Assembly (NCBI RefSeq): GCF_003431825.1
Contig: NZ_CP020083.1
Location: 620,001 to 684,000, forward strand
Length of the DNA stretch: 64,000 nucleotides
Direction: 5' to 3'
DNA from: Blastomonas fulva
Lineage (GTDB): Bacteria; Pseudomonadota; Alphaproteobacteria; Sphingomonadales; Sphingomonadaceae
Shown here: positions 55,881 through 64,000 of the stretch, piece after piece
Numbering within the stretch: the first letter of the stretch is position 1
Layout: the number at the start of each line of letters is the position of its first letter
Translations under genes and position numbers: made by a program
The notes under the pieces: model-generated
Told to the model about the DNA's origin: nothing
The model's input: only the letters and a program-made list of their open reading frames with translations
Databases searched by the model: none

Positions 55881-56135
55881 GGAGTGGTTCCTTTCTGATG
55901 AGTGGGTCCCTCTGGGCTGTCCGTCGGGAGATGCCAGAAGCTTTGCACGGGCCGTGCCAAACTGAAAAACCATTGAAATTCAGTTCCTTATACGCGGCGT
56001 GACAATTCTTGCCGCAGGCTGAATGCGAAGGTTTGGGAATATTCACGAAAATTTGGCAAGCGGCCTTGCGGATCAGCATGCGGGCATGCGATTTTGCGCG
56101 CGATAGCCCGGACAAGCCGCTATAGCCTTGCCCAC

Positions 56136-57233
56136 ATGGCGCTCTCCAACCTGTCCCTCAGCCAGTTTCGCAACCACGAGGCCAGCCGCATCGCGGCGGG
56201 CGCGCGGTTCAACGTGATCTGGGGCGACAATGGCGCCGGTAAGACCAACATCCTCGAAGCCATATCGCTGCTCGCCCCCGGTCGCGGAATGCGCCGCGCC
56301 AGTATCGACCAGATGGCGCGGCAGCAGGGGCCGGGAGGCTTTGCCATCTCGGCCGACCTTGCAGGCGAAGAGGTCAGGATCGGCACCGGGACCAACGCGG
56401 ATGCCCCCTCGCGGCGGCTGGTGCGGGTGAACGGTGCGGCGGCGGCGGCGACAAGCCTTGCCGACTGGCTGGCAGTTGTGTGGCTGACCCCGGCGATGGA
56501 CCGGTTGTTCCTGGAAGGCGCAGGCGGCAGGCGGCGGTTTCTCGACCGGCTGGTGCTGGCCCTGCACCCCGCGCACGCCCGCCACGCCGCGCGCTACGAG
56601 GCTGCCATGCGCGAGCGCAACCGGCTGCTGGGCGAAACCCGTGCGATCGATCCGGGCTGGATCGATGCGCTCGAAGCGCGGATGGCCGAGCATGGCGGCG
56701 CGATGGCCGAGGCGCGCGCCGATACGCTTCAAGCGCTCGAGGTGCAGATCGATGCGCTCGCCGATGGCCCGTTCGCGCAACCGACGCTGGCGCTGGAACG
56801 CAAAGGCCCTGTGGAAGCCGGCGCGCTTGCTGCTGCACTGCGATCGGGCCGCGCGCGCGACCGTGCCGCTGGACGCGCTCTGGCCGGGCCGCACCGGGAC
56901 GACCTGATCGTCACCATGCGGCAGAAGGCCCAGCCAGCGGCTTTGTGCTCCACCGGCGAACAGAAGGCGATGCTGATCGCAATCATCCTCGCGCATGCCG
57001 ATCTGGTCGCCGAGCGCCGCGGCAGCCGCCTGATCCTGCTGCTCGACGAAATCGCCGCGCATTTGGACCCCGCACGCAGAGCGGCGCTGTACGAGCAGCT
57101 TGCCGACCGATCGGGCCAGGTGTGGATGACCGGCACCGATGCCGCGCTGTTCGAAGCCGTGCCGCTGGCAGGCCGCGCCGACTGGAGCGTCAGCGGCGGG
57201 GTGGTGAGTGGTGTTGGAGCGGGAGGGTCCTAA
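56136..57233 (+). CDS. recF: DNA replication and repair protein RecF
   Basis: A 365-residue SMC-like ATPase that loads RecA at gaps with RecO and RecR. Walker A is [20 protein letters not shown] (about residues 30-49), the family's D-G-A-P-R-R element appears as [12 protein letters not shown], the signature is [20 protein letters not shown], and Walker B is [13 protein letters not shown] near residue 300. The ATG at 56136 gives [15 protein letters not shown], the usual RecF start. dnaA, dnaN and gyrB are not adjacent, unlike the classic replication-origin cluster. Confidence 0.95.
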   Translation: MALSNLSLSQFRNHEASRIAAGARFNVIWGDNGAGKTNILEAISLLAPGRGMRRASIDQMARQQGPGGFAISADLAGEEVRIGTGTNADAPSRRLVRVNGAAAAATSLADWLAVVWLTPAMDRLFLEGAGGRRRFLDRLVLALHPAHARHAARYEAAMRERNRLLGETRAIDPGWIDALEARMAEHGGAMAEARADTLQALEVQIDALADGPFAQPTLALERKGPVEAGALAAALRSGRARDRAAGRALAGPHRDDLIVTMRQKAQPAALCSTGEQKAMLIAIILAHADLVAERRGSRLILLLDEIAAHLDPARRAALYEQLADRSGQVWMTGTDAALFEAVPLAGRADWSVSGGVVSGVGAGGS

Positions 57234-57283
57234 GTCGTACCTCAAAACGCCCCCGCCTTATCGATCGCGCCTTACCACCCCCG

Positions 57284-57471
57284 CTCAGCCTGAGCCTGTC
57301 GAAGGCCCCGCACCCAGCGCCCGCGACTCCCTCGAACATCATTCCGGCGAACGCCCGAACCCAGAACGAAAGCACCTCCATCCGACGCCTGGGACTCCGG
57401 CTTTCGCCGGAGAACGGCAATTCGATCTGGCCAAAGACATCGCTGGGCCTTCGACAGGCTCAGGCTCAGCG
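57284..57471. repeat. Inverted pair of CAGCCTGAGCCTGTCGAAGG elements
   Basis: CTCAGCCTGAGCCTGTCGAAGG at 57284 and its reverse complement (CCTTCGACAGGCTCAGGCT) at 57449 bound the 188-base stretch behind recF. Between them is a further hairpin (CTCCGG-(6)-CCGGAG, 57395-57412). The CAGCCTGAGCCTGTCGAAGG unit is a common dispersed repeat of sphingomonads. The 308 bases between recF and the next gene hold nothing else. Confidence 0.7.
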
Positions 57472-57541
57472 AAAGGTGTTCAATTGCATGAGATCACTTC
57501 CTAGGCTTTGCAGCCTCTGCATTACCCGCTAATCTTGGAGA

Positions 57542-57814
57542 ATGATCAAATACTGGCGACCATCGCTTGGCGTGTTGGCTATAGTGTTAGGATTATCGCT
57601 CCGTGACCATGCTCATTCGCTGGAAGCGCAGAAATGGGTATTAAACAACATTCGCAGGGCGGCAAATCCAGATGGCCCGCCTGCTTGCGCTTTCGACTGC
57701 ACATACCGGCTGACAGGCGATGCACAGGTGCTTGGTTGGGTCTCGGTGGGCCTAATCGTGGCAGGAGTGCTCATGCTGATGTGGTCTTCCGGCAGACAAA
57801 AATCGACCGATTGA
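57542..57814 (+). CDS. Small two-helix membrane protein (90 aa)
   Basis: From the ATG at 57542 (TTGGAG just upstream) the protein has a helix at residues 8-22 and a second near the C-terminus (VLGWVSVGLIVAGVLMLMW), separated by a polar loop with two Cys (PACAFDCTYRLTG) that may form a disulphide outside the membrane. It is A/T-richer than its surroundings. Function unknown; I see no known motif. Confidence 0.55.
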   Translation: MIKYWRPSLGVLAIVLGLSLRDHAHSLEAQKWVLNNIRRAANPDGPPACAFDCTYRLTGDAQVLGWVSVGLIVAGVLMLMWSSGRQKSTD

Positions 57815-57827
57815 GCATCTTACCCCG

Positions 57828-58061
57828 TCAGTGAATCGTCCCGATGCTCTGGTCAATCGTCATGATCACCAGCAGCCGTTCGATCTGGCGCCAGTGGCAG
57901 AAGTGGATGTGGTTGCCGCGCGCGCGGGCGGCTTCGGCGCGGTCCGAGGCTTCGAGGCCGGCGGTCTCGCCGAAGCGCGAGAGCAGCATGCAGGCGTCGT
58001 CATAGGCTTCGCGGGTTCCGATATAAGGCAGGTTCATAACCGCTTGTGTGTCCCCATTCAT
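57828..58061 (-). CDS. Conserved hypothetical protein (77 aa)
   Basis: The ATG at 58061 has GGGGAGG six bases upstream. The protein begins MNGDTQAVMNLPYIGTREAY and continues with MLLSRFGETAGLEASDRAEA, RGNHIHFCHWRQIERLLVIM and ends SIGTIH. The R-x-x-G-N-H-(I/V)-x-F-C-x-W-R-Q-I-E-R pattern is recurrent in sphingomonads but has no assigned function. The stop is 13 bases past the convergent 57542 gene. Confidence 0.7.
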   Translation of the reverse strand: MNGDTQAVMNLPYIGTREAYDDACMLLSRFGETAGLEASDRAEAARARGNHIHFCHWRQIERLLVIMTIDQSIGTIH

Positions 58062-58218
58062 TGCCGCCTCCCCTGCTGGCTGCGGTTCGAACAGCGATAA
58101 CGCCTGGGCGTGCAAGAAGGCTCAACCGGGTTGGTAAATGGCTCGTTAGCATTTCGAGCGACCGCCTGGCGCCACTTCGCGTTGGCAAATCGCGGCCAGC
58201 CGTGGCAAGGGCTGGACC

Positions 58219-58425
58219 ATGCAGAACGATACTCGCAAAACCGCTGTCCGCGGTGAAGACCGCCCCCCCGTTCGCGGCGGCGGCGTTTTCATGGCCTTGG
58301 GCACACTCGCCGGCACAATCATCGGCGGACTGATGGGCCAGCCCTCGATCGGCTTTCTGGCCGGCCTGGGCGGCGGCTTCGCGCTGCACGGCGCGCTGTG
58401 GTACATGGACAGCCGCAAACGCTGA
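58219..58425 (+). CDS. Small glycine-zipper membrane protein (68 aa)
   Basis: The N-terminal 20 residues are polar; then GGGVFMALGTLAGTIIGG and GQPSIGFLAGLGGGFALHG make two small-residue helices with a glycine zipper, ending MDSRKR. The ATG at 58219 has GGGCTGG just upstream as a weak ribosome site. Function unknown. It is divergent from the 57828 gene. Confidence 0.55.
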   Translation: MQNDTRKTAVRGEDRPPVRGGGVFMALGTLAGTIIGGLMGQPSIGFLAGLGGGFALHGALWYMDSRKR

Positions 58426-58449
58426 AGGCTGCCTCGCGCTGCCCCCCTT

Positions 58450-58529
58450 CGTCATTCCCGCGCACGCGGGAATCCCGCTTTTCAGGACATTCGCGCAAAA
58501 GCGGCACCCCCGCCTTCGCGGGGGTGACG
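58450..58529. repeat. Two hairpins inside a CGTCA...TGACG inverted repeat
   Basis: ATTCCCGCG-CA-CGCGGGAAT and CCCCCGC-CTTC-GCGGGGG flank a central CCGCTTTT...AAAAGCGG inverted repeat; outermost are CGTCA and TGACG. It lies in the 116-base gap between two convergent genes (58219 and uvrD) and resembles a paired REP/BIME unit. Confidence 0.65.
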
Positions 58530-58541
58530 ATCAAAAAGTGA

Positions 58542-60857
58542 TCAAGCGAGGCTGATAAAGCTGTCGATCACCCGCTTGCGACCCGAAGTCTCGAAATCGA
58601 TCTCCAGCTTGTTGCCCTCCTTCTCCGCCACCAGCCCGTAACCGAATTTCTGGTGGAAGACGCGAGTGCCGATATCGACATCGCTGCGCCCGGCATTGCC
58701 CAGGCTGATCGCGCTGGTACGGGCTTCGGCGACACGCTGCGGCGTCGCGTTGAACCCGCCGGGGACCTGCGCCGCACGCTGCCAGCCGGGCCCGCGCCGC
58801 GCCGCGCGTTCGGGGTCGCGCGCCAGGTGCGCGAACGGATCGTCGCGCTCTGACAGCCCTGCCCGCCACAGGGACGCCCCGCCGGTCATCGAGCTTTCTT
58901 CCTCGATATGCTCTGCCGGCAATTCGCCGATGAAGCGCGAGGGGATCGAACTGGTCCACTGGCCATAGATCCGCCGGTTGGCGGCGTGCATGATCGTGCA
59001 GGTGCTGCGCGCGCGCGTAATCGCGACATAAGCCAGGCGGCGTTCTTCCTCGAGGCTGGCAAGCCCGCCCTCGTCGAGCGAGCGCTGCGAGGGGAACACC
59101 CCCTCCTCCCAGCCGGCGAGGAAGACGTGCTCGAATTCGAGCCCCTTGGCGCCGTGGATGGTCATCATCGTGACCTTGGCCTCGTCGGCCGATGCCTCGT
59201 TGTCCATCACCAAGCTGACATGCTCGAGGAAATCGCCGAGGCTCTCATACTCTTCCATCGCGCGGGCAAGTTCGGAGAGGTTCTCGAGCCGCCCCGATGC
59301 CTCGACCGACTTTTCGGCCTGCAGCACCTGGGTATAGCCCGATTCGTCCATGATCTGCCGGACGAGGTCCGCAGGGTTCATCGTGGTGAGCATCTCGCGC
59401 CAGCGCGCGATGCCACGCATCAGCCCCGCCAGCGCCGTGCGGGCACGCGCGGGCAGTTCGTCGCTGTCGAGGATCTGGAATGCGGCAGCGCTGAGCGGCA
59501 GCCCGGTGGCGCGCGCGACGCGGTGCACCTTCTCGACCGCCTTGTCGCCCAGGCCGCGCTTGGGCGTGTTGACGATCCGCTCGAACGCCAGATCGTCCGC
59601 AGGCTGGTTGACGACGCGCAGGTAAGCCAGCGCATCGCGGATTTCGGCTCGCTCATAGAAGCGGAAGCCCCCGACGATGCGGTAGGGCATCCCGATGGCG
59701 ATGAACCGGTCCTCGAACTCGCGGGTCTGGAACGAGGCGCGCACCAGGATCGCGGTCTTGTCGAGGCTGGTGCCCTCGCGCGTGATCCGTTCGAGCTCCT
59801 CGCCGGTCCGCCGTGCCTCTTCGGGCCCGTCCCAGACGCCCAGCACGCGGACCTTCTGCCCGGCGTCGACCTCGGTCCACAAAGTCTTGCCGAGCCGGTC
59901 GCTGTTCGACGCGATCAGGCCGGATGCGGCGCCCAGAATGTGCGGGGTGGAGCGGTAATTCTGCTCGAGCCGGATGATCCGCGCGCCGGGAAAATCCTTC
60001 TCGAACCGCAGGATGTTCGCGACCTCCGCGCCGCGCCACGAATAGATCGACTGGTCGTCATCGCCGACGCAGCAGATATTCTTGCGCGCCTGTGCGAGCA
60101 GCCGGAGCCACAGATACTGGCTGGAATTGGTGTCCTGATATTCGTCGACCAGGATGTACTTGAACCGCTGCTGATACTGCTCGAGCACCGCGCGGTCGGT
60201 CTTGAGCAATGTCAGCATGTGCAGCAGCAAATCGCCGAAATCGCAGGCATTGAGCGCCTTCAGCCGGTCCTGATAGGCGGTGTACAGCTCCTGCCCCCGC
60301 CCGTTGGCGTAAAGCTCGCTTTCGGCGGCGTCGAGCTCGTGCGGATTGAGCCCCTTGTTCTTCCAGCGGTCGATGCACCCGGCGAGTTGCCGCGCGGGCC
60401 AGCGTTTGTCGTCGATATCGGCGGCCTGGATCAACTGCTTGAGCAGCCGCAACTGGTCGTCGGTGTCTATGATCGTGAAGTTGCTCTGCAGCCCGACCAG
60501 CTCGGCATGGCGGCGCAGCATCTTGGCGCCGATCGAGTGGAAGGTGCCCAGCCACGGCATGCCTTCGACCGCATCGCCGATGATCCGCCCGACGCGCTCG
60601 CGCATCTCGCGCGCAGCCTTGTTGGTAAAGGTGACGGCGAGAATTTCGGACGGCCATGCACGCCGGGTCGCGATCAGATGCGCCAGCCGCGCGGTCAGCG
60701 CCGCGGTCTTGCCCGTGCCCGCGCCTGCCAGCACCAGCACCGGCCCTTCGGACGACAAAACGGCTTCGCGCTGCGGCGTGTTGAGCCCCTGCAGATAAGC
60801 GGGGTCACTGGCCGAGGGCGGCGGGAATTCGGATGCGGGGGCGAGACTGTTCACCAC
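58542..60857 (-). CDS. uvrD: UvrD/PcrA-type superfamily 1 DNA helicase
   Basis: A 771-residue 3'-5' helicase. Motif Ia/Walker A is VLAGAGTGKTAALTARLAHL, motif II is YILVDEYQDTNSSQYLWL, motif III is CCVGDDDQSIYSWRGAEV, motif IV is LEQNYRSTPHILGAASGL, motif V is MTIHGAKGLEFEHVFLAGWE and motif VI is EEERRLAYVAITRARS. All motifs are intact. The C-terminal domain FHQKFGYGLVAEKEGNKLEI is the PcrA/UvrD tail that binds RNA polymerase. Roles are nucleotide excision and mismatch repair. No recB/recC genes are nearby. Confidence 0.96.
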   Translation of the reverse strand: MVNSLAPASEFPPPSASDPAYLQGLNTPQREAVLSSEGPVLVLAGAGTGKTAALTARLAHLIATRRAWPSEILAVTFTNKAAREMRERVGRIIGDAVEGMPWLGTFHSIGAKMLRRHAELVGLQSNFTIIDTDDQLRLLKQLIQAADIDDKRWPARQLAGCIDRWKNKGLNPHELDAAESELYANGRGQELYTAYQDRLKALNACDFGDLLLHMLTLLKTDRAVLEQYQQRFKYILVDEYQDTNSSQYLWLRLLAQARKNICCVGDDDQSIYSWRGAEVANILRFEKDFPGARIIRLEQNYRSTPHILGAASGLIASNSDRLGKTLWTEVDAGQKVRVLGVWDGPEEARRTGEELERITREGTSLDKTAILVRASFQTREFEDRFIAIGMPYRIVGGFRFYERAEIRDALAYLRVVNQPADDLAFERIVNTPKRGLGDKAVEKVHRVARATGLPLSAAAFQILDSDELPARARTALAGLMRGIARWREMLTTMNPADLVRQIMDESGYTQVLQAEKSVEASGRLENLSELARAMEEYESLGDFLEHVSLVMDNEASADEAKVTMMTIHGAKGLEFEHVFLAGWEEGVFPSQRSLDEGGLASLEEERRLAYVAITRARSTCTIMHAANRRIYGQWTSSIPSRFIGELPAEHIEEESSMTGGASLWRAGLSERDDPFAHLARDPERAARRGPGWQRAAQVPGGFNATPQRVAEARTSAISLGNAGRSDVDIGTRVFHQKFGYGLVAEKEGNKLEIDFETSGRKRVIDSFISLA

Positions 60858-60935
60858 GAACGTTTAGGGAACGAGGGCCGCGGGGGCAAGGGGGCAGGTG
60901 GTGGTTGCGATGGATGGCGGCGGATCGTGACACCC

Positions 60936-61101
60936 AAAATCCTCCCCCAGCTTGCTGGGGGAGGGGGACCGCCCGCACAGCGGGCGGTGGAGGGGCAGCG
61001 GGTGCGTGCGAGCGATGGACCGCTTTGCCATCTCGCCTCCCCTCCACCACTGACCTGCGGTCAGTGGTCCCCCTCCCCGAGACAAGCTCGGGGAGGATTT
61101 T
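60936..61101. repeat. Composite inverted repeat with four hairpins (BIME-like)
   Basis: AAAATCCTCCCC at 60936 is mirrored by GGGGAGGATTTT ending at 61101. Each half holds two hairpins, separated by shared arms GGGGGACC / GGTGGAGGGG (mirrored as CCCCTCCACC / GGTCCCCCTCC). The four inner stems differ in sequence but each pairs (CCCCCAGC/GCTGGGGG, CCGCCCGC/GCGGGCGG, CCACTGACC/GGTCAGTGG, CCCCGAG/CTCGGGG). It lies in the 275-base gap between uvrD and the DUF2254 gene, which has no other content. Confidence 0.75.
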
Positions 61102-61132
61102 CAACGGGCTGCCTCAACGACACCACAGCCAA

Positions 61133-62374
61133 TCAATCGAGGACGAACCGCTCCAGAATCTCGACATCCGCAGGCAGCGCCAGCCCGATCTTCGCGCGCG
61201 CGAACGCCTCGTGCGACATCGCGCGGGCAGCCGCACCGAACAGCACCGGATCATGCGCGGCGAGCGACGCCAGCGCCTTTTGCAGCCGGATCTGCACCTC
61301 AAGCTGGCCAGCGCCATCGCGCGCGATCCAGCGGAATGCGTCGACCACCAAATCCTCGACGCTGACCCGTGGCACGTGCAGCCGCGGGCAGGTGACGCGC
61401 GCGGGCCTTTCCCTGGCCGCGCTGCTCCACCCTGCGAGCACGCGCAGCGAGGTGCCCAGCACGTCGATCGCGGTCCCTGGATCGTTTACCCCGGGAGACA
61501 GCGCCTTCGACGCGGTTTCAGACAGCACGACCAGGCAATAGCGCGGATCGGCCTCGAAAGTGCGATCGCCGCCGATGACGAAAGCCCGATGCACCGACCG
61601 CGCCGTCTCCTCGTCCAGTGCCTTCGATGTCTTGAGCAGCACGGTCGTCGAATCGACATAGGTGCCGGGGCGAACGGCGAGATGGAAATCGACATCCTGC
61701 TCGGCGCTGATCGTCGCGAACAGGTCATCGTCGATCGCCTGGACAAACCCGAACCGGTCGGCGCGCAGCGGCACGCCATGCTCGGGAAGCGCGATCATCT
61801 CCACCCCGCCCAGCAAGGGCCGCCTGGCGAGTTCTGCAAACGCCTTGTCGGCGGCACCTTCGAGCAGATCGACGACCTCGGAGACATCGCCCAGATTGCT
61901 CAGCCGCCCGATCCAGCGGATCAGCGCATAGATCACCGACAGGATGACCAGACAGGTGGTCATGAACAGGATGACCCGTGCAGGTGCGCCAAAATAGCTG
62001 GTCGAAAGTCCCACGGTGCCGACGATCGCGAAGATGAACCCGCCGATGAACACCGAGATCGCGTTCTGCGCGGTGCGGTCCTGCATCAGCAGCGGCCGCG
62101 CGCGCGGCGTGGCGGCGGAGGCTGCTGCCTGCAGCGATGAGACCATGATGCCGAGCGAGAAGATCGCCACCGCGAGCAGCGTGTTGGCCAGCACGCCGAG
62201 CAGATCATCGACGCCATCGAGCCCGATCAGCTTGTTGAACTCGTCGGGCAACAGCACCGCCGCCGCCGGAGCCAACAGCAGCACCGCCACTGCCAGCACC
62301 GCATAGGCTGCGGGTGTGAACCACAGGGAGCGGACCACCCGCCGAGCGAGCAGCCGCGCATAGGACAGGCTCAT
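61133..62374 (-). CDS. DUF2254 family membrane protein
   Basis: A 413-residue protein with four N-terminal membrane helices (LWFTPAAYAVLAVAVLLLA, then up to about residue 150), followed by a soluble domain. The family elements are AVAIFSLGIMVSSLQAAAS, ATPRARPLLMQDRTAQNAIS, SLSPGVNDPGTAIDVL (here ALSPGVNDPGTAIDVLG) and LAAHDPVLFGAAARAM. DUF2254 is uncharacterised. The start begins MSLSYARLLARRVVRS. It lies between valS and the uvrD gene, all minus strand, separated by the composite repeat. Confidence 0.88.
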   Translation of the reverse strand: MSLSYARLLARRVVRSLWFTPAAYAVLAVAVLLLAPAAAVLLPDEFNKLIGLDGVDDLLGVLANTLLAVAIFSLGIMVSSLQAAASAATPRARPLLMQDRTAQNAISVFIGGFIFAIVGTVGLSTSYFGAPARVILFMTTCLVILSVIYALIRWIGRLSNLGDVSEVVDLLEGAADKAFAELARRPLLGGVEMIALPEHGVPLRADRFGFVQAIDDDLFATISAEQDVDFHLAVRPGTYVDSTTVLLKTSKALDEETARSVHRAFVIGGDRTFEADPRYCLVVLSETASKALSPGVNDPGTAIDVLGTSLRVLAGWSSAARERPARVTCPRLHVPRVSVEDLVVDAFRWIARDGAGQLEVQIRLQKALASLAAHDPVLFGAAARAMSHEAFARAKIGLALPADVEILERFVLD

Positions 62375-62413
62375 CGCGGCAACTCCCCGCCCCGCGGGCG
62401 CAGCGGTTGGCGC

Positions 62414-64000
62414 TTATCCAAGCCGCGCGAGCGCCGCTGCCAGCCGCTCGGCCTCGGCGGATTTCTCGGCATGGTCGGCGCGGGCCTTTTCGACCGCTTC
62501 GGGCTTGGCCTTCTCGACAAACGCCGGGTTGGACAGGCGACCATCGAGCGATTTGGCTTCCTTCGAGACTGCCTCCAGCGCCTTGGTCAGGCGCGTCTTT
62601 TCTGCGGCGATGTCGATGATGCCGTCGAGCGGCAGCACGAAGGTCGCCTCGTTGACGACGATCTGGATCGTCGCGCCTTCGGGAGCGGCATCGTCCAGCG
62701 GAGCGAAATCGATCCGGGCCAGCCTTTGGGCCCCCGTCCAGAAGCCGTTGATCCAGCCCTTCGTTTGATCATTCGCACCCTGGACAAAGGCATTGAGACG
62801 CGCACCCGGCGAAATGCCCAGCTCATTCTTGGCCGAGCGAATTTCACGGACCAACGCGATGCGCCACTCGGTCTCCGCCTTCGCCTCGACATCGACGCTG
62901 GCTTCCGGCTGCGGCCACTCCGCCACGATCAGATCGCCCGCCCGCTCGCCCAGCGCATGCCACAATTCTTCGGTGATGAACGGCATGAACGGGTGCAGCA
63001 TCACCAGGATCTGGTCGAGCACCCAACCTGCAACGCGCCGCGTTTCTGTGGCCTCGCCCGTGTCGCCCTCGGCGGACAACACCGGCTTGATCAGCTCGAG
63101 ATACCAGTCGCAGAACTGATCCCAGACGAAGTGATAGATCGCGTTGGCCGCCGCATCGAAGCGCAGGTCGGCGAGCGCCTTGTCGAGCGCCGCGACGGTG
63201 TCCACGACTTCGCCGATGATCCAGCGGTTGACCGCGAGCGTCGCCTGTGGAGCCGCGACCGATGCACTCGCACCGATGCCGTTCGACTGGCAGAAGCGCG
63301 CGGCGTTCCAAAGCTTGGTGGCGAAGTTGCGATAGCCCTCGACGCGGCGCTCATCCATCTTGATGTCGCGGCCCTGGCTTTCCATTGCCGCCATGAAGAA
63401 GCGCACCGCATCGGCGCCATATTGGTCGATCAGGCCCAAAGGATCGACGGTGTTGCCCTTGGACTTGGACATCTTCGCGCCATCCGCCGCGCGGACGAGG
63501 CCGTGCAGATACAGCTGCTTCCAAGGCGCTGCGCCCATGAAATGCGTCCCCATCATCGCCATCCGCGCATCCCAGAAGAACAGGATGTCGAAGCCGGAGA
63601 TGAGCAGGTCGTTGGGATAGTGCTTGGCGAGCAGACCTGTCTGTTCCGGCCAACCCAGAGTCGCAAACGGCCAGAGCGCGGAGGAGAACCAGGTGTCGAG
63701 GACGTCGGAATCGCGGTCGAGCGTGACGCCTTCGCCTGCCAGCGCGCGCGCTTCCTCTTCGGTCTCGGCGACATAGCATTTGCCGTCCGAGCCATACCAC
63801 GCCGGGATCCGGTGCCCCCACCAGAGCTGGCGCGAGACGCACCAGGGCTGGATATTGTCCATCCAGTGGAAGAACGTCTTTTCCCAGCTCTTGGGGACGA
63901 TCTCGATCACGCCGGTCTTCACCGCCTCGATCGCGGGCTGGGCCAGCGTCTTGGCGTCGACATACCATTGGTCGGTGAGCCAGGGTTCGATGGCCACGCC
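62414..64000 (-). CDS. valS: Valine--tRNA ligase (N-terminal part cut by window edge)
   Basis: The last 528 codons of a class I aminoacyl-tRNA synthetase; the gene continues past base 64000. [53 protein letters not shown] and the KMSKSKGN motif (near 63468) match ValS. The anticodon-binding domain and a C-terminal coiled coil ([12 protein letters not shown], then [13 protein letters not shown]) follow. The N-terminal HIGH motif lies outside. The stop is 39 bases upstream of the DUF2254 start region, so they may share a transcript. Confidence 0.97.
   Translation of the reverse strand, partial: GVAIEPWLTDQWYVDAKTLAQPAIEAVKTGVIEIVPKSWEKTFFHWMDNIQPWCVSRQLWWGHRIPAWYGSDGKCYVAETEEEARALAGEGVTLDRDSDVLDTWFSSALWPFATLGWPEQTGLLAKHYPNDLLISGFDILFFWDARMAMMGTHFMGAAPWKQLYLHGLVRAADGAKMSKSKGNTVDPLGLIDQYGADAVRFFMAAMESQGRDIKMDERRVEGYRNFATKLWNAARFCQSNGIGASASVAAPQATLAVNRWIIGEVVDTVAALDKALADLRFDAAANAIYHFVWDQFCDWYLELIKPVLSAEGDTGEATETRRVAGWVLDQILVMLHPFMPFITEELWHALGERAGDLIVAEWPQPEASVDVEAKAETEWRIALVREIRSAKNELGISPGARLNAFVQGANDQTKGWINGFWTGAQRLARIDFAPLDDAAPEGATIQIVVNEATFVLPLDGIIDIAAEKTRLTKALEAVSKEAKSLDGRLSNPAFVEKAKPEAVEKARADHAEKSAEAERLAAALARLG

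Noticed and set aside
58908..61541. 877-codon plus-strand open frame opposite uvrD and its flank
   Set aside because: It is antisense to the full set of UvrD motifs and runs through the composite repeat; composition is shadow-like.

Overview
This window is chromosomal DNA of a pigmented, aerobic alphaproteobacterium of the order Sphingomonadales (Sphingomonas, Blastomonas or Sphingopyxis type). The assignment rests on the high G+C content, CC_3452-family and DUF2807 proteins, a lycopene cyclase with a sterol-desaturase neighbour, a single long (p)ppGpp synthetase/hydrolase, a KQCGH-type 530-residue isocitrate lyase, and abundant intergenic palindromes. The genus is an inference. I see no prophage, insertion sequence, CRISPR array or rRNA operon. 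One tRNA (Arg, UCU) and one clear riboswitch (TPP, before thiC) are present.

Layout. 1-7.8 kb (minus strand): a CHAT-domain protein cut by the left edge, mutS, a GMC oxidoreductase, a sterol desaturase and a small membrane protein. 8-14.9 kb (plus): pheS-pheT-aldose epimerase as overlapping genes, then prfC and an inositol-monophosphatase-family enzyme. 14.9-18.3 kb: an HxlR regulator divergent from a small exported protein, a probable structured transcript end, then rsh. 18.3-26.1 kb: two DUF2807 proteins, a methyltransferase, a LacI regulator, a DUF2177 protein, a prolyl-oligopeptidase, a LytTR membrane regulator and a glyoxalase-fold protein. 26.2-33.5 kb: isocitrate lyase divergent from a MipA-type outer membrane protein, a metallopeptidase-like protein, a TIGR00266 protein and an ABC exporter. 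33.6-36.3 kb: TPP riboswitch, thiC and a lipoprotein.

36.4-37.8 kb is an A/T-richer island carrying a nuclease toxin and its putative immunity gene, the latter coupled to the toxin by an ATGA overlap. 38-44.5 kb: small unknown proteins, a PPOX-type protein, a GtrA/GT87 membrane pair, DUF2141 plus sterol desaturase, and divergent crtY. 44.6-48.3 kb: an SDR, a GST, two dehydrogenase E1 subunits and a stand-alone lipoyl domain in one tight operon. 48.5-51.5 kb: a DUF4345 protein and gspL-gspM-gspN with no other type II secretion genes nearby. 51.7-56 kb: thiolase-like and hotdog thioesterase genes, ferredoxin-NADP reductase, tRNA-Arg, a queuosine-precursor transporter and a PspC protein with a 42-residue partner. 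56-64 kb: recF, small unknown proteins, a UvrD/PcrA helicase, a DUF2254 protein and valS, which is cut by the right edge.

The most unusual points are: the nuclease toxin/immunity pair with a probable frameshift in its leader; the E1/lipoyl/GST/SDR operon without an E2 core and with an SDR whose catalytic Tyr is Phe; the CHAT gene directly behind mutS; a shared operator-like motif before an ABC exporter and a DUF2807 gene; palindromes between HxlR and its neighbour; and composite multi-hairpin repeats whose arms differ but keep their pairing.
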